NCBI RefSeq assembly: GCF_042453785.1
Contig: NC_091668.1
Span: forward strand, 1,433,501 to 1,497,500
DNA length: 64,000 nucleotides
Direction: 5' to 3'
From: Malus domestica
Taxonomy: Eukaryota; Streptophyta; Magnoliopsida; Rosales; Rosaceae
Part shown: in pieces, positions 22,863 to 33,362 of the stretch
Numbering within the stretch: the stretch's first letter is position 1
Layout: each line of letters begins with the position of its first letter
Notes under the pieces: model-generated
Database searches by the model: none
The model's input: only the letters and a program-made list of their open reading frames with translations
Told to the model about the DNA's origin: nothing
Position numbers and translations under genes: made by a program

Positions 22863-25800
22863 ATGGATGCAATCAGGAAGCTCAGAGATCAGGTCGCCAA
22901 GCAACAGCAGGTACTCCCTCTCGTTTGATTCCGAATTTGTATTTCTGTATGGATTTTGATATGAACATAATCTGCGTTGATTGCGAGATACTGAGATTAC
23001 TTAATGAAATAATATTTATATAATTGTTCGAGTTGAATTGGATCGATTCGAATTCAAATAGAATGTCACTATTTCTGAGCTGTTTGGGGATGTGTTGGAG
23101 TGCAATGTTGATGAATTTCTGAAATTTTGAGCTAGGTGTTGCTAATTACTTATCGATTTTGATGTAATTGGATGCTTAATTTTTACATTTTCGGAAAACT
23201 TCAAGCGAAAATGGCATATAATTCAACGTTCTATGCTTCATTAATGCATAAGAGTTGGTCGAAGCTTGATCGAGTTTGCTTTTGGTTATTTTGTGAACAC
23301 CGTCAGGCTGTGTTCAAACAATTTTCTGGTGGCATATATGGGGGATCGGATAATGTTGCCTCGGATGAAAATGAATTTCAACAGCATCAGAAACTCGAGA
23401 AGCTGTACATATCAACTCGTGCTGCCAAGGTTGCTACGCTTATTTTTGTCTGTGCTTTAAACGAGCATCACGTTAGTTGTGTTACCTATCGTTTTTTTGC
23501 TTCATCTTTAACAGCATTACCAAAAGGAAATTGTCCGCGGAGTGGAAGGTTACATTGTGGCCGGTTCAAAGCACGTTGAAATAGGTATGTTGCTTGAAAT
23601 GCGTTGTCTTTTCTTGGGAGTTTGGATATGAATTCATGTTGGTTTTATCAGTTGGTATACATAATACTTTTTCAACAGGTACCAAGCTATCAGAAGATAG
23701 CAGGAAATATGGTTCTGAAAAGACTTGCACCAGTGGTAGCACATTGTCGAGAGCTGCACTGAGTTTTGGAAGAGCTCGGGCCCAAATGGAAAAAGAGTGC
23801 GGAGTTCTACTTAAAGCCCTTGGCACACAGGTTTAAGTCAAATTATTACTAACAATGGCTCATTAAGTAAAAATCAAATATTGACAGGGCCGGCTTCATA
23901 CAAATGGAATTTCAACTGACTAATTTTCGTGTGCATTTGATCATTTCGAAAGAAATTTACAGTAAAAATTGTTCCCATTTTCACGTGTGGTTCAAGAACT
24001 GGACTACTTTTTGTGTTATTATGCATCATATGACAAACTGGTTCACCATTTCTTTCTATAGGTTTGCATAATAACTCTTTCTGTGCTTATCAATTTGCCT
24101 GTGTAGGTTGCAGAGCCTTTAAGAGCAATGATAGTGGGAGCGCCCTTGGAGGATGCTCGACATCTTGCTCAACGATATGCTAGAATGCGGCAAGAAGCTG
24201 AAGCTCAGGTATATGCAGTTTCTTCTGTTTCCTACCAATTTTGTACTACAGTGATTTTACATGTTACATGGTGATCATACATTTCTCGGTTAACTTTTTT
24301 TGTTTTCTTTTAAAAGTGTTTGTTCATTTTGAGACAATCATACATTGGTATTCATACAACAACAACAACAACAACAACAACAAAGCCTTTTCCCACTAAG
24401 TGGGGTCGGCTATATGAATCCTAGAACGCCATTGCGCTCGGTTTTGTGTCATGTCCTCCGTTAGATCCAAGTACTCTAAGTCTTTTCTTAGAGTCTCTTC
24501 CAAAGTTGTCCTAGGTCTTCCTCTACCCCTTCGGCCCTGAACCTCTGTCCCGTAGTCACATCTTCGAACCGGAGCGTCAGTCGGCCTTCTTTGCACATGT
24601 TCAAAATCACCGGAGCCGATTTTCTCTCATCTTTCCTACAATTTCGGCTACTCCTACTTTACCTCGGATATCCTCATTCCCAATCTTATCCTTTCTCGTG
24701 TGCCCACACATCCCACGAAGCATCCTCATCTCCGCTACACCCATTTTGTGTACGTGTTGATGCTTCACCACCCAACATTCTGTGCCATACAACATCGCTA
24801 GCCTTATTGCCGTCCTATAAAATTTTCCCTTGAGCTTCAGTGGCCTACGACGGTCACACAACACGCCGGATGCACTCTTTCCATCCAGCTCGTATTCTAT
24901 GGTTGAGATCTCCATCTAATTCTCCGTTCTCTTGCAAGATAGATCCTAGGTAGCGAAAACGATCGCTTTTTGTGATCTTCGCTAGATTGCTCCGGTCATT
25001 AGTGTGGATAAGTATATAAATGGATAGAGATAGGAAAGCAAACACAAGATGTACGTGGTTCACCCAGATTGGCTACGTCCACGGAATAGAAGAGTTCTCA
25101 TTAATTGTGAAGGGTTTACACAAGTACATAGGTTCAAGCTCTCATTTAGTGAGTACAAGTGAATGATTTAGTACAAATGACATTAGGAAATATTGTGGGA
25201 GAATGATCTCGTAATCACGAAACTTCTAAGTATCGGAGTGTGGTGTCGTCTTGACTTGCCTTATCTGTCTCATAGGTAGATGTGGCATCTTCTCTGGAAG
25301 TACTCTTCCTCCATCCAGGGGTGGTATCTTTAACTGGTGGAGATGCACAAGGTAATGTATCAATTTCACTTGAAGCTTACTTGTAGTTTCAGGCTTGGTC
25401 AAGCGCGATACAAACCATGTAGTAGGAGTCCCCCAAGTCGCCGAGCTAGGGGGTCTGCTGAAAGAGGTGACAGACAAGGTAAGCAATCAGAGCTCCGACT
25501 GATTGTTCACCTTCTCCCCATCTTGCAGCAGCATGAAGGATAAAGAGAAGAAAAATGAGAAGAGATGATATGAGATACTTTTGCTTTTGAAGAAGTAACT
25601 TTCCACAGGCTTATTCTTGAACTGAGCTGGAGGGTTTTCTGGTTTCCTCCAAAGTATAAGGCCGACTGAAGAATTTGAGGGTCAAAACAAGTCCATCAAA
25701 TCTAGAGTACGTTCCACCCTGCTGATATGGGATACTTTTGCTTTTGACAGAGTAATGAATGTATCGGCACGTGTGCTGTTACGCTTGTCTCCACATGCTT

Positions 25801-28800
25801 CCTTGTATCCTTCGCACTTGCCCTATCTGTTCCTCAAGCAGATGCGGAATCTTCCCTGGAAACATAAGATGTTGAAGATGAGTACTCGAGAGCAATGCCA
25901 GGTAAGTAATCAGGTAAGGGGTTCCAGGCAGTCAGTTCCTGGCTGGAAGCTTGATTCCAAGTGCTGACTGATTGCTCTCTTTCTCCTTGTCTTGCAGGTA
26001 AAAACAAGGCCAAAAGAAAAGACAGGGAAAAAGCATGATATGGGATACTCTTGCTTTTAACCCTGATGATATGAGATATTCTTGCTCTAGTATAGCTTGT
26101 TTGCAGAGGTATTATCGGGGGGAAAGAAAGCTGAATATTTCGAAAGGCTTCGTTGGGAGTGCCCTCTCAGATATGATGAAGGGTTGAGCATTTTTGCAGG
26201 TCTGCCTGTCCGTTGGGGATGGAGGTCGACATATATAGGAGTCTCCCTAACAACAAGTAGTAATGCTATTCCTTTACCCTGCTTGGTCATAGCACGGTAG
26301 TGGGAGCTGCCAGTTTCACATGTTTTAACTCTGTCAGAGCACTTTGAAAAAGTGGTCTGTGGTATCTGGCTCTCGAGATTCGGAGAACGATGCCTCTTCG
26401 ATTTTTGAGAAAGCAATCATGCTGGGTGTATGACTCTCGAGATTCGGAGAGCAGTGTCTCTTCGATTTTTGAGGAAGTAATCATGTTGGGAGTCTGGCTC
26501 TCGAGATTCGGAGGGTGGTGCCTCTTCGATTTTGGAGCAAGCAATCTTGTTGGGAGTGTTGTCTCGAATGTGAGTAAAGGTTGGGCATGTTTGCTAGTCT
26601 ACCTTGCCACGAAGCACAAAGGTTGACACACAGGGACTTTCCAATTATCCAGCAATGGTACTGTTCCTTTACCCTCTCTTCGATTTTGAGAAAGTAGTCA
26701 TGTTGGGAGTCTGGCTCTTGAGATTCGGAGGACGGTGCCTCTTCGATTTTGGAGCAAGCAATCTTATTGGGAGTGTTTTCTCGAATGTGAGTAAAGGTTG
26801 GGCATGTTTGCTAGTCTACCTTGCCACGAAGCACAGAGGTTGACACACAGGGACTTTCCAATTATCCAGCAGTGGTACTGTTCCTTTACAGTTGTGGGTA
26901 ATAATATGGTAGCTAGACCTTCAAAATTTATGTGTCTAAACTTTTGTTAGTGCTGTTTCTTTGCTATTCTTTTACCTTTCTTGGTCAGAGCGATGTAGTG
27001 GGAGCTGCAAGCTTCACGTGCTCAACTTTGGCAGAGAACTTTGGCAAAGTTATTTGTGGTACCCATGAGCTATTGTTGCGTGTGGGAAGTGGGTGATTGA
27101 ACAGTAAGATTCATGTGCTTTCTACTTCACCAGAAGTCTTCGACAGAATGCCCATAATTTCTGCAAAGCTGAGTGTGCGTGTGACAGGTGTTGACAAGGC
27201 TAGAAAAGTAGGTGCCTCTTCGATTTCTGAGATCGGCCCTCGTGGTCTCTGAGCAGCCCAGCTTTTGAGAAAGCGAGCGCCTCTTCGATTGATTCGGAGA
27301 ACGATGCCTCATCGATTTTTGAGAAAGCAATCATGCTGGGGGTCTGGCTCTCGAGATTCGGGGAGCAGTGTCTCTTCGATTTTTGAGAAAGTAATCATGT
27401 TGGGAGTCTGGCTCTCGAGATTCGGAGGGCGGTGCCTCTTCGATTTTGGAGCAAGCAATCTTGTTGGGAGTGTTTTCTCGAATGTGAGTAAAGGTTGGGC
27501 ATGTTTGCTAGTCTACCTTGCCACGAAGCACAGAGGTTGACACACAGGGACTTTCCAATTATCCAGCAATGGTACTGTTCCTTTACCCTCTCTTCGATTT
27601 TTAAGAAAGTAGTCATGTTGGGAGTCTGGCTCTCGAGATTCGGAGGACGGTGCCTCTTCGATTTTGGAGCAAGCAATCTTATTGGGAGTGTTTTCTCGAA
27701 TGTGAGTAAAGGTTGGGCATGTTTGCTAGTCTACCTTGCCACGAAGCACAGAGGTTGACACACAGGGACTTTCCAATTATCCAGCAGTGGTACTGTTCCT
27801 TTACCCTTGTGGGTAATAATATGGTAGCTAGACCTTCAAAATTTATGGGTCTAAACTTTGTTAGTGCTGTTTCTTTGCTATTCTTTTACCCTTCTTGGTC
27901 AGAGCGATGTAGTGGGAGCTGCAAGCTTCACGTGCTCAACTTTGGCAGAGAACTTTGGCAAAGTTATCTGTGGTACCCATGAGCTATTGTTGCGTGTGGG
28001 AAGTGGGTGATTGAACAGTAAGATTCATGTGTTTTCTACTTCCCCAGAAGTCTTTGACAGAATGCCCATAATTTCCGCAAAACTGAGTGTGCGTGTGACA
28101 GGTGCTGACAAGGCTGGAAAAGGCTGGAAAAGTAGGTGCCTCTTCGATTTCTGATATCGGCCCTCGTGATCTCTGGGGAGCCCAGCTTTTGAGAAAGCGA
28201 GCGCCTCTTCGTTTTTTGAGATCGGCCTTCGTGGTCTTTGAGCAGCCCAACTTTTGAGAAAGCAAACGCCTCTTCGATTTCTGAGATCAACCCTCGTGAT
28301 CTCTAAGCAGCCCAGCTTTTGAGAAAGCAAACGCCTCTTCGATTTCTGAGCAGGCGCCTCTTCGATTTCTGAAGCTTCGTCGAGTGCAGATTTTTATAGG
28401 GACTGGCATTAAGTTCCAAAGCACACTTGAATCTCCACCAGTAGAAGCTTCATTCTTGCACTTCTAAGATCTTGATTTGTCCGACCTCTTCTCTCTTCAA
28501 CACCTTTGAAAATGTCTGGCCCCTCCGACCGTCGTTTTGACTTGAACCTTGTTGAAGAGGCAGCCCCGCCTTCTCCAGACAACATATGGCGCCCATCCTT
28601 CGTCTCCCCTACTGGTCCTCTTACCGTTGGGGATTCCGTGATGAAGAATGATATGACCGCTGCGGTGGTGGCCAGGAACCTTCTCACTCCCAAAGATAAC
28701 AGACTACTTTCCAAACGATCTGATGAGTTAGCTGTTAAGGATTCGCTGGCTCTCAGTGTTCAGTGTGCAGGTTCTGTGTCTAATATGGCCCAACGCCTAT

Positions 28801-31800
28801 TTGCTCGAACCCACCAAGTTGAATCATTGGCGGCTGAAGTGATGAGTCTCAAACAGGAGATTAGAGGGCTCAAGCATGAGAATAAACAGTTGCACCGGCT
28901 CGCACATGACTATGCTACAAACATGAAGAGGAAGCTTGACCAGATGAAGGAAACTGATGGTCAGGTTTTACTTGATCATCAGAGATTTGTGGGTTTGTTC
29001 CAAAGGCATTTATTGCCTTCGTCTTCTGGGGCTGTACCGCGTAATGAAGCTCCAAATGATCAACCTCTGATGCCTCCTCCTTCTAGGGTTCTGTCCAGTA
29101 CTGAGGCTCCAAATGATCCCCCTCCGGTGCCTTCTCTTTCTGGGGCTCTACCGACTGCTGAGACTTCTCCTAAGCAACCTTTGTGAAGGCTCCCTCTTGT
29201 GTGCTTATTTTGACTCATGTATATGTACATATTTGTAGCTTATCGGGGATATCAATAAATAAGCTTTCCTTCATTTCAACGTATTGTGTTAAATACACCA
29301 AAGCCTTCTTCGCTAAGTTCTTTGAATTTTCTTTTGTTAAAGCTTGTATGTTGAAGCTTTCTGAGTGGAGCATGTAGGTTGGGGTAGTGTTCTCTTAATT
29401 TCCCGAATGAGGAAAACTTCTCGGTTGGAGACTTGGAAAATCCAAGTCACTGAGTGGGATCGGCTATATGAATCTTAGAACGCCATTGTGCTCGATCCTG
29501 TGTCATGTCCTTCGTTAGATCCAAGTACTCTAAGTCTTTTCTTAGAGTCTCTTCCAAAGTTTTCCTAGGTCTTCCTCTACCCCTTCGGCCCTGAACCTCT
29601 GTCCCATAGTCGCATCTTCTAATCGGAACGTCAGTAGGCCTTCTTTGCACATGTCCAAACCACCGTAACCGATTTTCTCTCATCTTTCCTTCAATTTCGG
29701 CTACTCCTACTTTACCTCGAATATCCTCATTCCTAATCTTATCCTTTCTCGTGTGCCCACACATCCAACGAAGCATCCTCATCTCCGCTACACCCATTTT
29801 GTGTACGTGTTGATGTTTCACCGCCCAACATTCTGTGCCATACAGCATCGCCGGCCTTATTGCCGTCCTATAAAATTTTCCCTTCAGCTTCAGTGGCATA
29901 CGGCGGTCACACAACACGCCGGATGCACTCTTCCACTTCATCCATCCAGCTTGTATTCTGTGGTTGAGATCTCCATCTAATTCTCCGTTCTTTTGCAAGA
30001 TAGATCCTAGGTAACGAAAACGGTCGCTCTTTGGTATTTCTTGATCTCCGATCCTCACCCCTAACTCGTTTTGGCCTCCATTTGCACTGAACTTGCACTC
30101 CATATATTCTGTCTTTGATCGGCTTAGGCGAAGACCTTTAGATTCCAACACTTCTCTCCAAAGGTTAAGCTTTGCATTTACCCCTTCCTGAGTTTCATCT
30201 ATCAACACTATATCGTCTGCGAAAAGCATACACCAAGGAATATCATCTTGAATATGTCGTGTTAACTCATCCATTACCAACGCAAAAAGGTAAGGACTTA
30301 AGGATGAGCCTTGATGTAATCCTACAGTTATGGGAAAGCTTTCGGTTTGTCCTTCATGAGTTCTTACGGCAGTCTTTGCTCCTTCATACATATCCTTTAT
30401 AGCTTGGATATATGTTACTCGTACTCCTTTCTTCTCTAAAATCCTCCAAATAATGTCTCTTGGGACCCTATCATATGCTTTTTCCAAATCTATAAAGACC
30501 ATGTGTAAATCCTTTTTCCCATCTCTATATCTTTCCATCAATCTTCGTAAGAGATAGATTGCCTCCATGGTTGAGCGCCCTGGCATGAACCCGAATTGGT
30601 TGTCCGAAACCCGTGTCTCTTGCCTCAATCTATGCTCAATGACTCTCTCCCAGAGCTTCATTGTATGACTCATTAGCTTAATACCCCTATAGTTCATGCA
30701 ATTTTGTACGTCGCCCTTATTCTTGTAGATAGGCACCAAAGTGCTCATTCGCCACTCATTTGGCATCTTCTTCGTTTTCAAAATCCTATTGAAAAGGTCA
30801 GTGAGCCATGTTATACCTGTCTCTCCCAAAAGTTTCCAAACTTCGATTGGTATATCGTCTGGGCCTATTGCTTTTTTATGCTTCATCTTCTTCAAAGCTA
30901 CAACCACTTCTTCCTTCCGGATTCGACGATAAAAAGAGTAGTTTCTACACTCTTCTGAGTTACTCAACTCCCCTAAAGAAGCACTCATTTCATGTCCTTC
31001 ATTGAAAAGATTATGAAAATAACCTCTCCATCTGTCTTTAACCGCGTTCTCTGTAGCAAGAACCTTTCCATCCTCATCCTTGATGCACCTCACTTGGTTT
31101 AGGTCCCTTGTCTTCTTTTCCCTTGCTCTAGATAGTTTATAGATATCCAACTCTCCTTCTTTGGTATCTAGTCGTTTATACATATCGTCGTAAGCCGCTA
31201 ACTATACATTGGTATTCATAGAGAACGCAAAATCTTAAGATGTTTAATGTAACTTGTTGAGATTGCTTCATTACTTGAAGCTTTGTTGTAATTTGGTTTT
31301 TGTTTTTTTTTTATTACTCCTTCAGATTTGTCTATATATACTAACTTGCACCGGGATAGGCTATAGATGTTTCCAGACGCCAGGCCAAAGTACGGGATTC
31401 TGCAGGTAATGCTGATATTATCATGAAACTAGAAGCTGCTGAAGCCAAGCTTCAGGAGCTGCAGTCTAGCGTTGCAATATTGGGAAAAGAAGCTAGTGCA
31501 GCTATGGCTGCTGTTGAAGGTCAACAACAAAGATTGACTCTTCAGCGGCTTCTTGCGATGGTAAAGGATTGCCTCCCCTTTTTGTTTAAGTATTAAGACC
31601 TTGGCCTGTTCTAGTTACAAGACTGAAAAGGAAATTAATTTTGTAAATTTGTCATTTTTCGTCCCCATTCAAGGTGGAAGCAGAGCGCAACTATCATCAG
31701 AACGTACTTCAGATACTTGATCAGCTTGAAGGCGAGGTATGAAATATCCTAAAGTCTTCCTTTCAGCAAGACAATTTCCTTTCCCAAATCATTTGGCTGC

Positions 31801-32391
31801 AAATTATTCTAGTGTCTTGCTACTTTAAGCAGAGATCGTTGACACTATTTGTTGGGACAGATTTTGTCAGAAAAGCAGCGAATTGAAGCATCTCCTAGTC
31901 CGCCTACAGAGGACACTATGCCTCCGCCACCATCGTATGAGGATCTCAGCCGTAGCTTTGCTTCTGAAACCTATGATGAATTGACAGAATTGAGGGACTA
32001 TTTCTTAGGAGAGGTATCTTTATGCAAATGTTGTTGTATCCAAGTTTTTTAGTCTGTTAGACTTTTTAGTCTCTACTAATTGTTTCTTTTCGCCTACCGC
32101 AGGTTATGTACACCTTCCACGCTGTAACTGATGTGGAGTTAAGTTTGTCATTCGGGGATTATGTCGTTGTCCGGAAGGTTCTGTCATCTTTCCAGCTTGC
32201 ATGTTTTCATCGTTATATTCATGTTCGGATTTTTCTCTTTTGTATTGAGGTTAAATTTTCTTGCAATTGAGCAGGTATCAAACAATGGCTGGGCTGAGGG
32301 TGAATGCAAGGGAAAAGCCGGTTGGTTCCCCTTTAATTACGTTGAAAAGCGGGAGCGTGCGCTTGCTAGCAAGGTGGCTGCGGTCTTTTAA
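22863..32391 (+). CDS. SH3P2: SH3 domain-containing protein 2-like (SH3P2), intact copy B
   Basis: Ten exons (22863-22910, 23307-23429, 23515-23584, 23679-23830, 24107-24208, 31360-31560, 31674-31736, 31861-32013, 32103-32177, 32275-32391) join in frame to 367 codons, about the length of Arabidopsis SH3P2. The start [16 protein letters not shown] is the family start; the upstream in-frame ATG-less leader is not used. Residues about 1-250 form the BAR-like coiled-coil region ([42 protein letters not shown]). A Pro-rich linker (MPPPPSYED) precedes the C-terminal SH3 domain (ALxxY-like start, [24 protein letters not shown]). SH3P2 proteins bind membranes and act in clathrin traffic, cell plate formation and autophagosome growth. 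Intron 5 is 7.15 kb because of a retroelement composite, and an antisense gypsy fragment starts about 54 bp after the stop. Confidence 0.95.
24358..24970 (-). mobile_element. LINE 3' segment with (TTG)n tail
   Basis: On the minus strand this encodes the C-terminal part of the LINE protein ([43 protein letters not shown], then [15 protein letters not shown]) with frame breaks between pieces. It ends in nine or so CAA triplets on the plus strand (24358-24383). It is the diverged counterpart of 29448-30030. The microsatellite tail is typical of RTE-clade LINEs. Confidence 0.88.
26395..28380 (+). repeat. Nested tandem repeats (about 912, 218 and 60 bp)
   Basis: A segment of about 0.85 kb starting near 26395 recurs near 27308 (period about 912 bp). 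Inside each copy, a 210-220-bp unit is doubled (cagggactttccaattatcc occurs near 26631, 26847, 27546 and 27764). Downstream, a unit of about 60 bp (cgcctcttcgatttctgag, ggccctcgtggtctctgagc, cagcccagcttttgagaaag) is repeated near 27215 and four or more times over 28135-28370. The short motif cctcttcgatttt recurs throughout. Confidence 0.85.
28512..29186 (+). CDS. Uncharacterised coiled-coil protein of a repeat element
   Basis: An uninterrupted 224-codon ORF from ATG ([20 protein letters not shown]). The N-terminal 90 residues are polar. Residues about 90-150 are a predicted coiled coil with heptad-like leucines ([42 protein letters not shown]). The tail is Pro/Ser-rich with a repeated unit ([38 protein letters not shown]). 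I believe similar ORFs occur repeatedly in apple as hypothetical proteins, but know no function. It resembles neither a known gag nor a known transposase. It might be a structural gag-like protein or a captured host gene. Confidence 0.6.
   Translation: MSGPSDRRFDLNLVEEAAPPSPDNIWRPSFVSPTGPLTVGDSVMKNDMTAAVVARNLLTPKDNRLLSKRSDELAVKDSLALSVQCAGSVSNMAQRLFARTHQVESLAAEVMSLKQEIRGLKHENKQLHRLAHDYATNMKRKLDQMKETDGQVLLDHQRFVGLFQRHLLPSSSGAVPRNEAPNDQPLMPPPSRVLSSTEAPNDPPPVPSLSGALPTAETSPKQPL
29447..31183 (-). CDS. LINE reverse transcriptase (RTE-like), 5'-truncated element with open RT frame
   Basis: A 578-codon open frame on the minus strand, ATG at 31183. RT signatures appear in order: [55 protein letters not shown] and the catalytic [12 protein letters not shown]. 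The thumb/C-terminal region follows ([40 protein letters not shown]). The endonuclease and N-terminal part are absent because the insertion was 5'-truncated at 31203, a typical outcome of target-primed reverse transcription. The frame has no stop, so this copy is young. It lies antisense to SH3P2 in its intron 5. Confidence 0.93.
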   Translation of the reverse strand: MYKRLDTKEGELDIYKLSRAREKKTRDLNQVRCIKDEDGKVLATENAVKDRWRGYFHNLFNEGHEMSASLGELSNSEECRNYSFYRRIRKEEVVVALKKMKHKKAIGPDDIPIEVWKLLGETGITWLTDLFNRILKTKKMPNEWRMSTLVPIYKNKGDVQNCMNYRGIKLMSHTMKLWERVIEHRLRQETRVSDNQFGFMPGRSTMEAIYLLRRLMERYRDGKKDLHMVFIDLEKAYDRVPRDIIWRILEKKGVRVTYIQAIKDMYEGAKTAVRTHEGQTESFPITVGLHQGSSLSPYLFALVMDELTRHIQDDIPWCMLFADDIVLIDETQEGVNAKLNLWREVLESKGLRLSRSKTEYMECKFSANGGQNELGVRIGDQEIPKSDRFRYLGSILQKNGELDGDLNHRIQAGWMKWKSASGVLCDRRMPLKLKGKFYRTAIRPAMLYGTECWAVKHQHVHKMGVAEMRMLRWMCGHTRKDKIRNEDIRGKVGVAEIEGKMRENRLRWFGHVQRRPTDVPIRRCDYGTEVQGRRGRGRPRKTLEETLRKDLEYLDLTKDMTQDRAQWRSKIHIADPTQ

Positions 32392-32444
32392 ATCTTTTGG
32401 TTGCCTGTTTAATTTGCTTGTGTTTGTGTTTCTGCTCTGGGATT

Positions 32445-33362
32445 ACAACTTCTTTTATATTGGGATTCAGTCGTCTTTGATGATCTCTAGTTGGCTTAGC
32501 GTCATCTTCAAGAAAAATGCGATGCATACACATGGAATGGCTAATACCTTTTATATACGCTATAGTCCAACCCAATGTCGTCCTGGGCTCTCTCAGCACC
32601 CTCAAAAGCTTTTCTTCTTCCACCTTAGTCAACTTAGAAGCAATAATAACGGGCAACGTTTCCTACTCACCAAAGTAGGCATACTTCAAGTGCTGGGGTA
32701 GTTGCTTGCGTTCCAACTTCAGAGGTTTCTTGACTGACGGAACAAGGTTTCTGAAAGTGAGAGGAAGTTCCTCAAAAAGCTGGCGACCTCGGACATGATT
32801 ACCTGGAACTTGTTGCACACTATTGACCTTAACAATCGCTGGAAGTGCGTTAAGTGCAGCTTGCATTTCATAAAGTTCACTTTCTAATTCGTACTCATCA
32901 CAGTTTTGAGTAAGGCATGTCTCCAAAGCATTTGAGGATCTAGTAAGCTTGAACAATTTTGGTATCTACTCGAAAACAGTCATATACCTTCCCAGGTTGC
33001 TTCATGGCATAAAAATTTTTGAATTCCATCGTCTCCTCAAAGACTGTCATTGTTAAGAGACCTTCTTTCACATCGATCTTAGTCCCTGAGGTAGCCATGG
33101 ATGGTCTTTCCAAAATAATCGGAATCTCCCTCTCAGGCATAGAAACAACTTCCATATCAAGCACAATAAAATCCGTTGGTAGGATGAAGTGATCAACTCG
33201 AACAAAAACATTCTCCAGAATTCTCTGTGGATATTTTACTAATCGGTCTGTGAGTTGTAAGACTACTAAAGTTGGTAGAAGCTCTCCTAAACTTAGCTGT
33301 TCATACACTAAAAAAGCATCAAATTTACGCTAGCCCCCATATCAAGGAGGGCTTTTTTAAAC
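32445..33362 (-). mobile_element. Athila-type Ty3/gypsy pol fragment
   Basis: On the minus strand a retropepsin region (DMGAS active-site motif near 33330, then YEQLSLGELLPT, ILPTDFIVLDMEV, REIPIILERPSMAT) is followed by the protease-RT linker (KLERKQLPQHLKYAYFGE, PVIIASKLTKVEEEKLLRVL, RRLNPNIKEVV). Frames change between pieces (near 33310, 32950 and 32660), and the RT itself is missing after KEVV at about 32445. It is a dead fragment. Its low end lies about 54 bp after the SH3P2 stop codon, so it probably supplies antisense-oriented sequence to that gene's 3' untranslated region. Confidence 0.85.

Larger units (their letters stand above)
24971..29447 (+). mobile_element. Repeat-rich element of unknown class with coiled-coil ORF
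   Basis: About 4.5 kb lying between two LINE segments. It starts near gtgtggataagtatataaatgg. It contains a motif gatatgggatacttttgctttt repeated around 25566, 25725, 26035 and 26065, then nested tandem repeats (26395-28380), then one long ORF (28512-29186) and a 3' part with a polyadenylation-like aataaataagctttcc (about 29255). No LTR pair, terminal inverted repeat, RT or transposase was found by eye. It is likely a non-autonomous, transcribed repeat family (LARD-like), but this is inference. Confidence 0.55.
24357..31203 (-). mobile_element. Composite insertion: LINE 3' end / unknown element / LINE
   Basis: A 6847-bp insertion in intron 5 of SH3P2 copy B, bounded by the perfect 17-bp target duplication atacattggtattcata (24340-24356 and 31204-31220). 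Block A at about 5022-5043 has the uninterrupted site. On the minus strand the order is LINE body (31203-29448), an unrelated element (29447-24971), then a second LINE 3' segment (24970-24358) with a (TTG)n tail. The tail and the outer duplication fit one target-primed LINE insertion that was later modified. Confidence 0.88.
21729..32260 (+). repeat. Duplication block B (intact SH3P2 copy)
   Basis: Counterpart of 320-6086. Without the 24357-31203 insertion it is about 3.7 kb and is collinear with block A minus A's SINE and LTR element. It includes 1.1 kb of upstream DNA, so both copies started with the same promoter region. Confidence 0.93.

Noticed and set aside
26395-28380. CRISPR-like array
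   Set aside because: The repeats are nested, long and imperfect, spacers are not unique, and the genome is a plant.
29447-31183. Functional LINE able to move by itself
   Set aside because: The RT frame is open, but the element is 5'-truncated and lacks the endonuclease and promoter.
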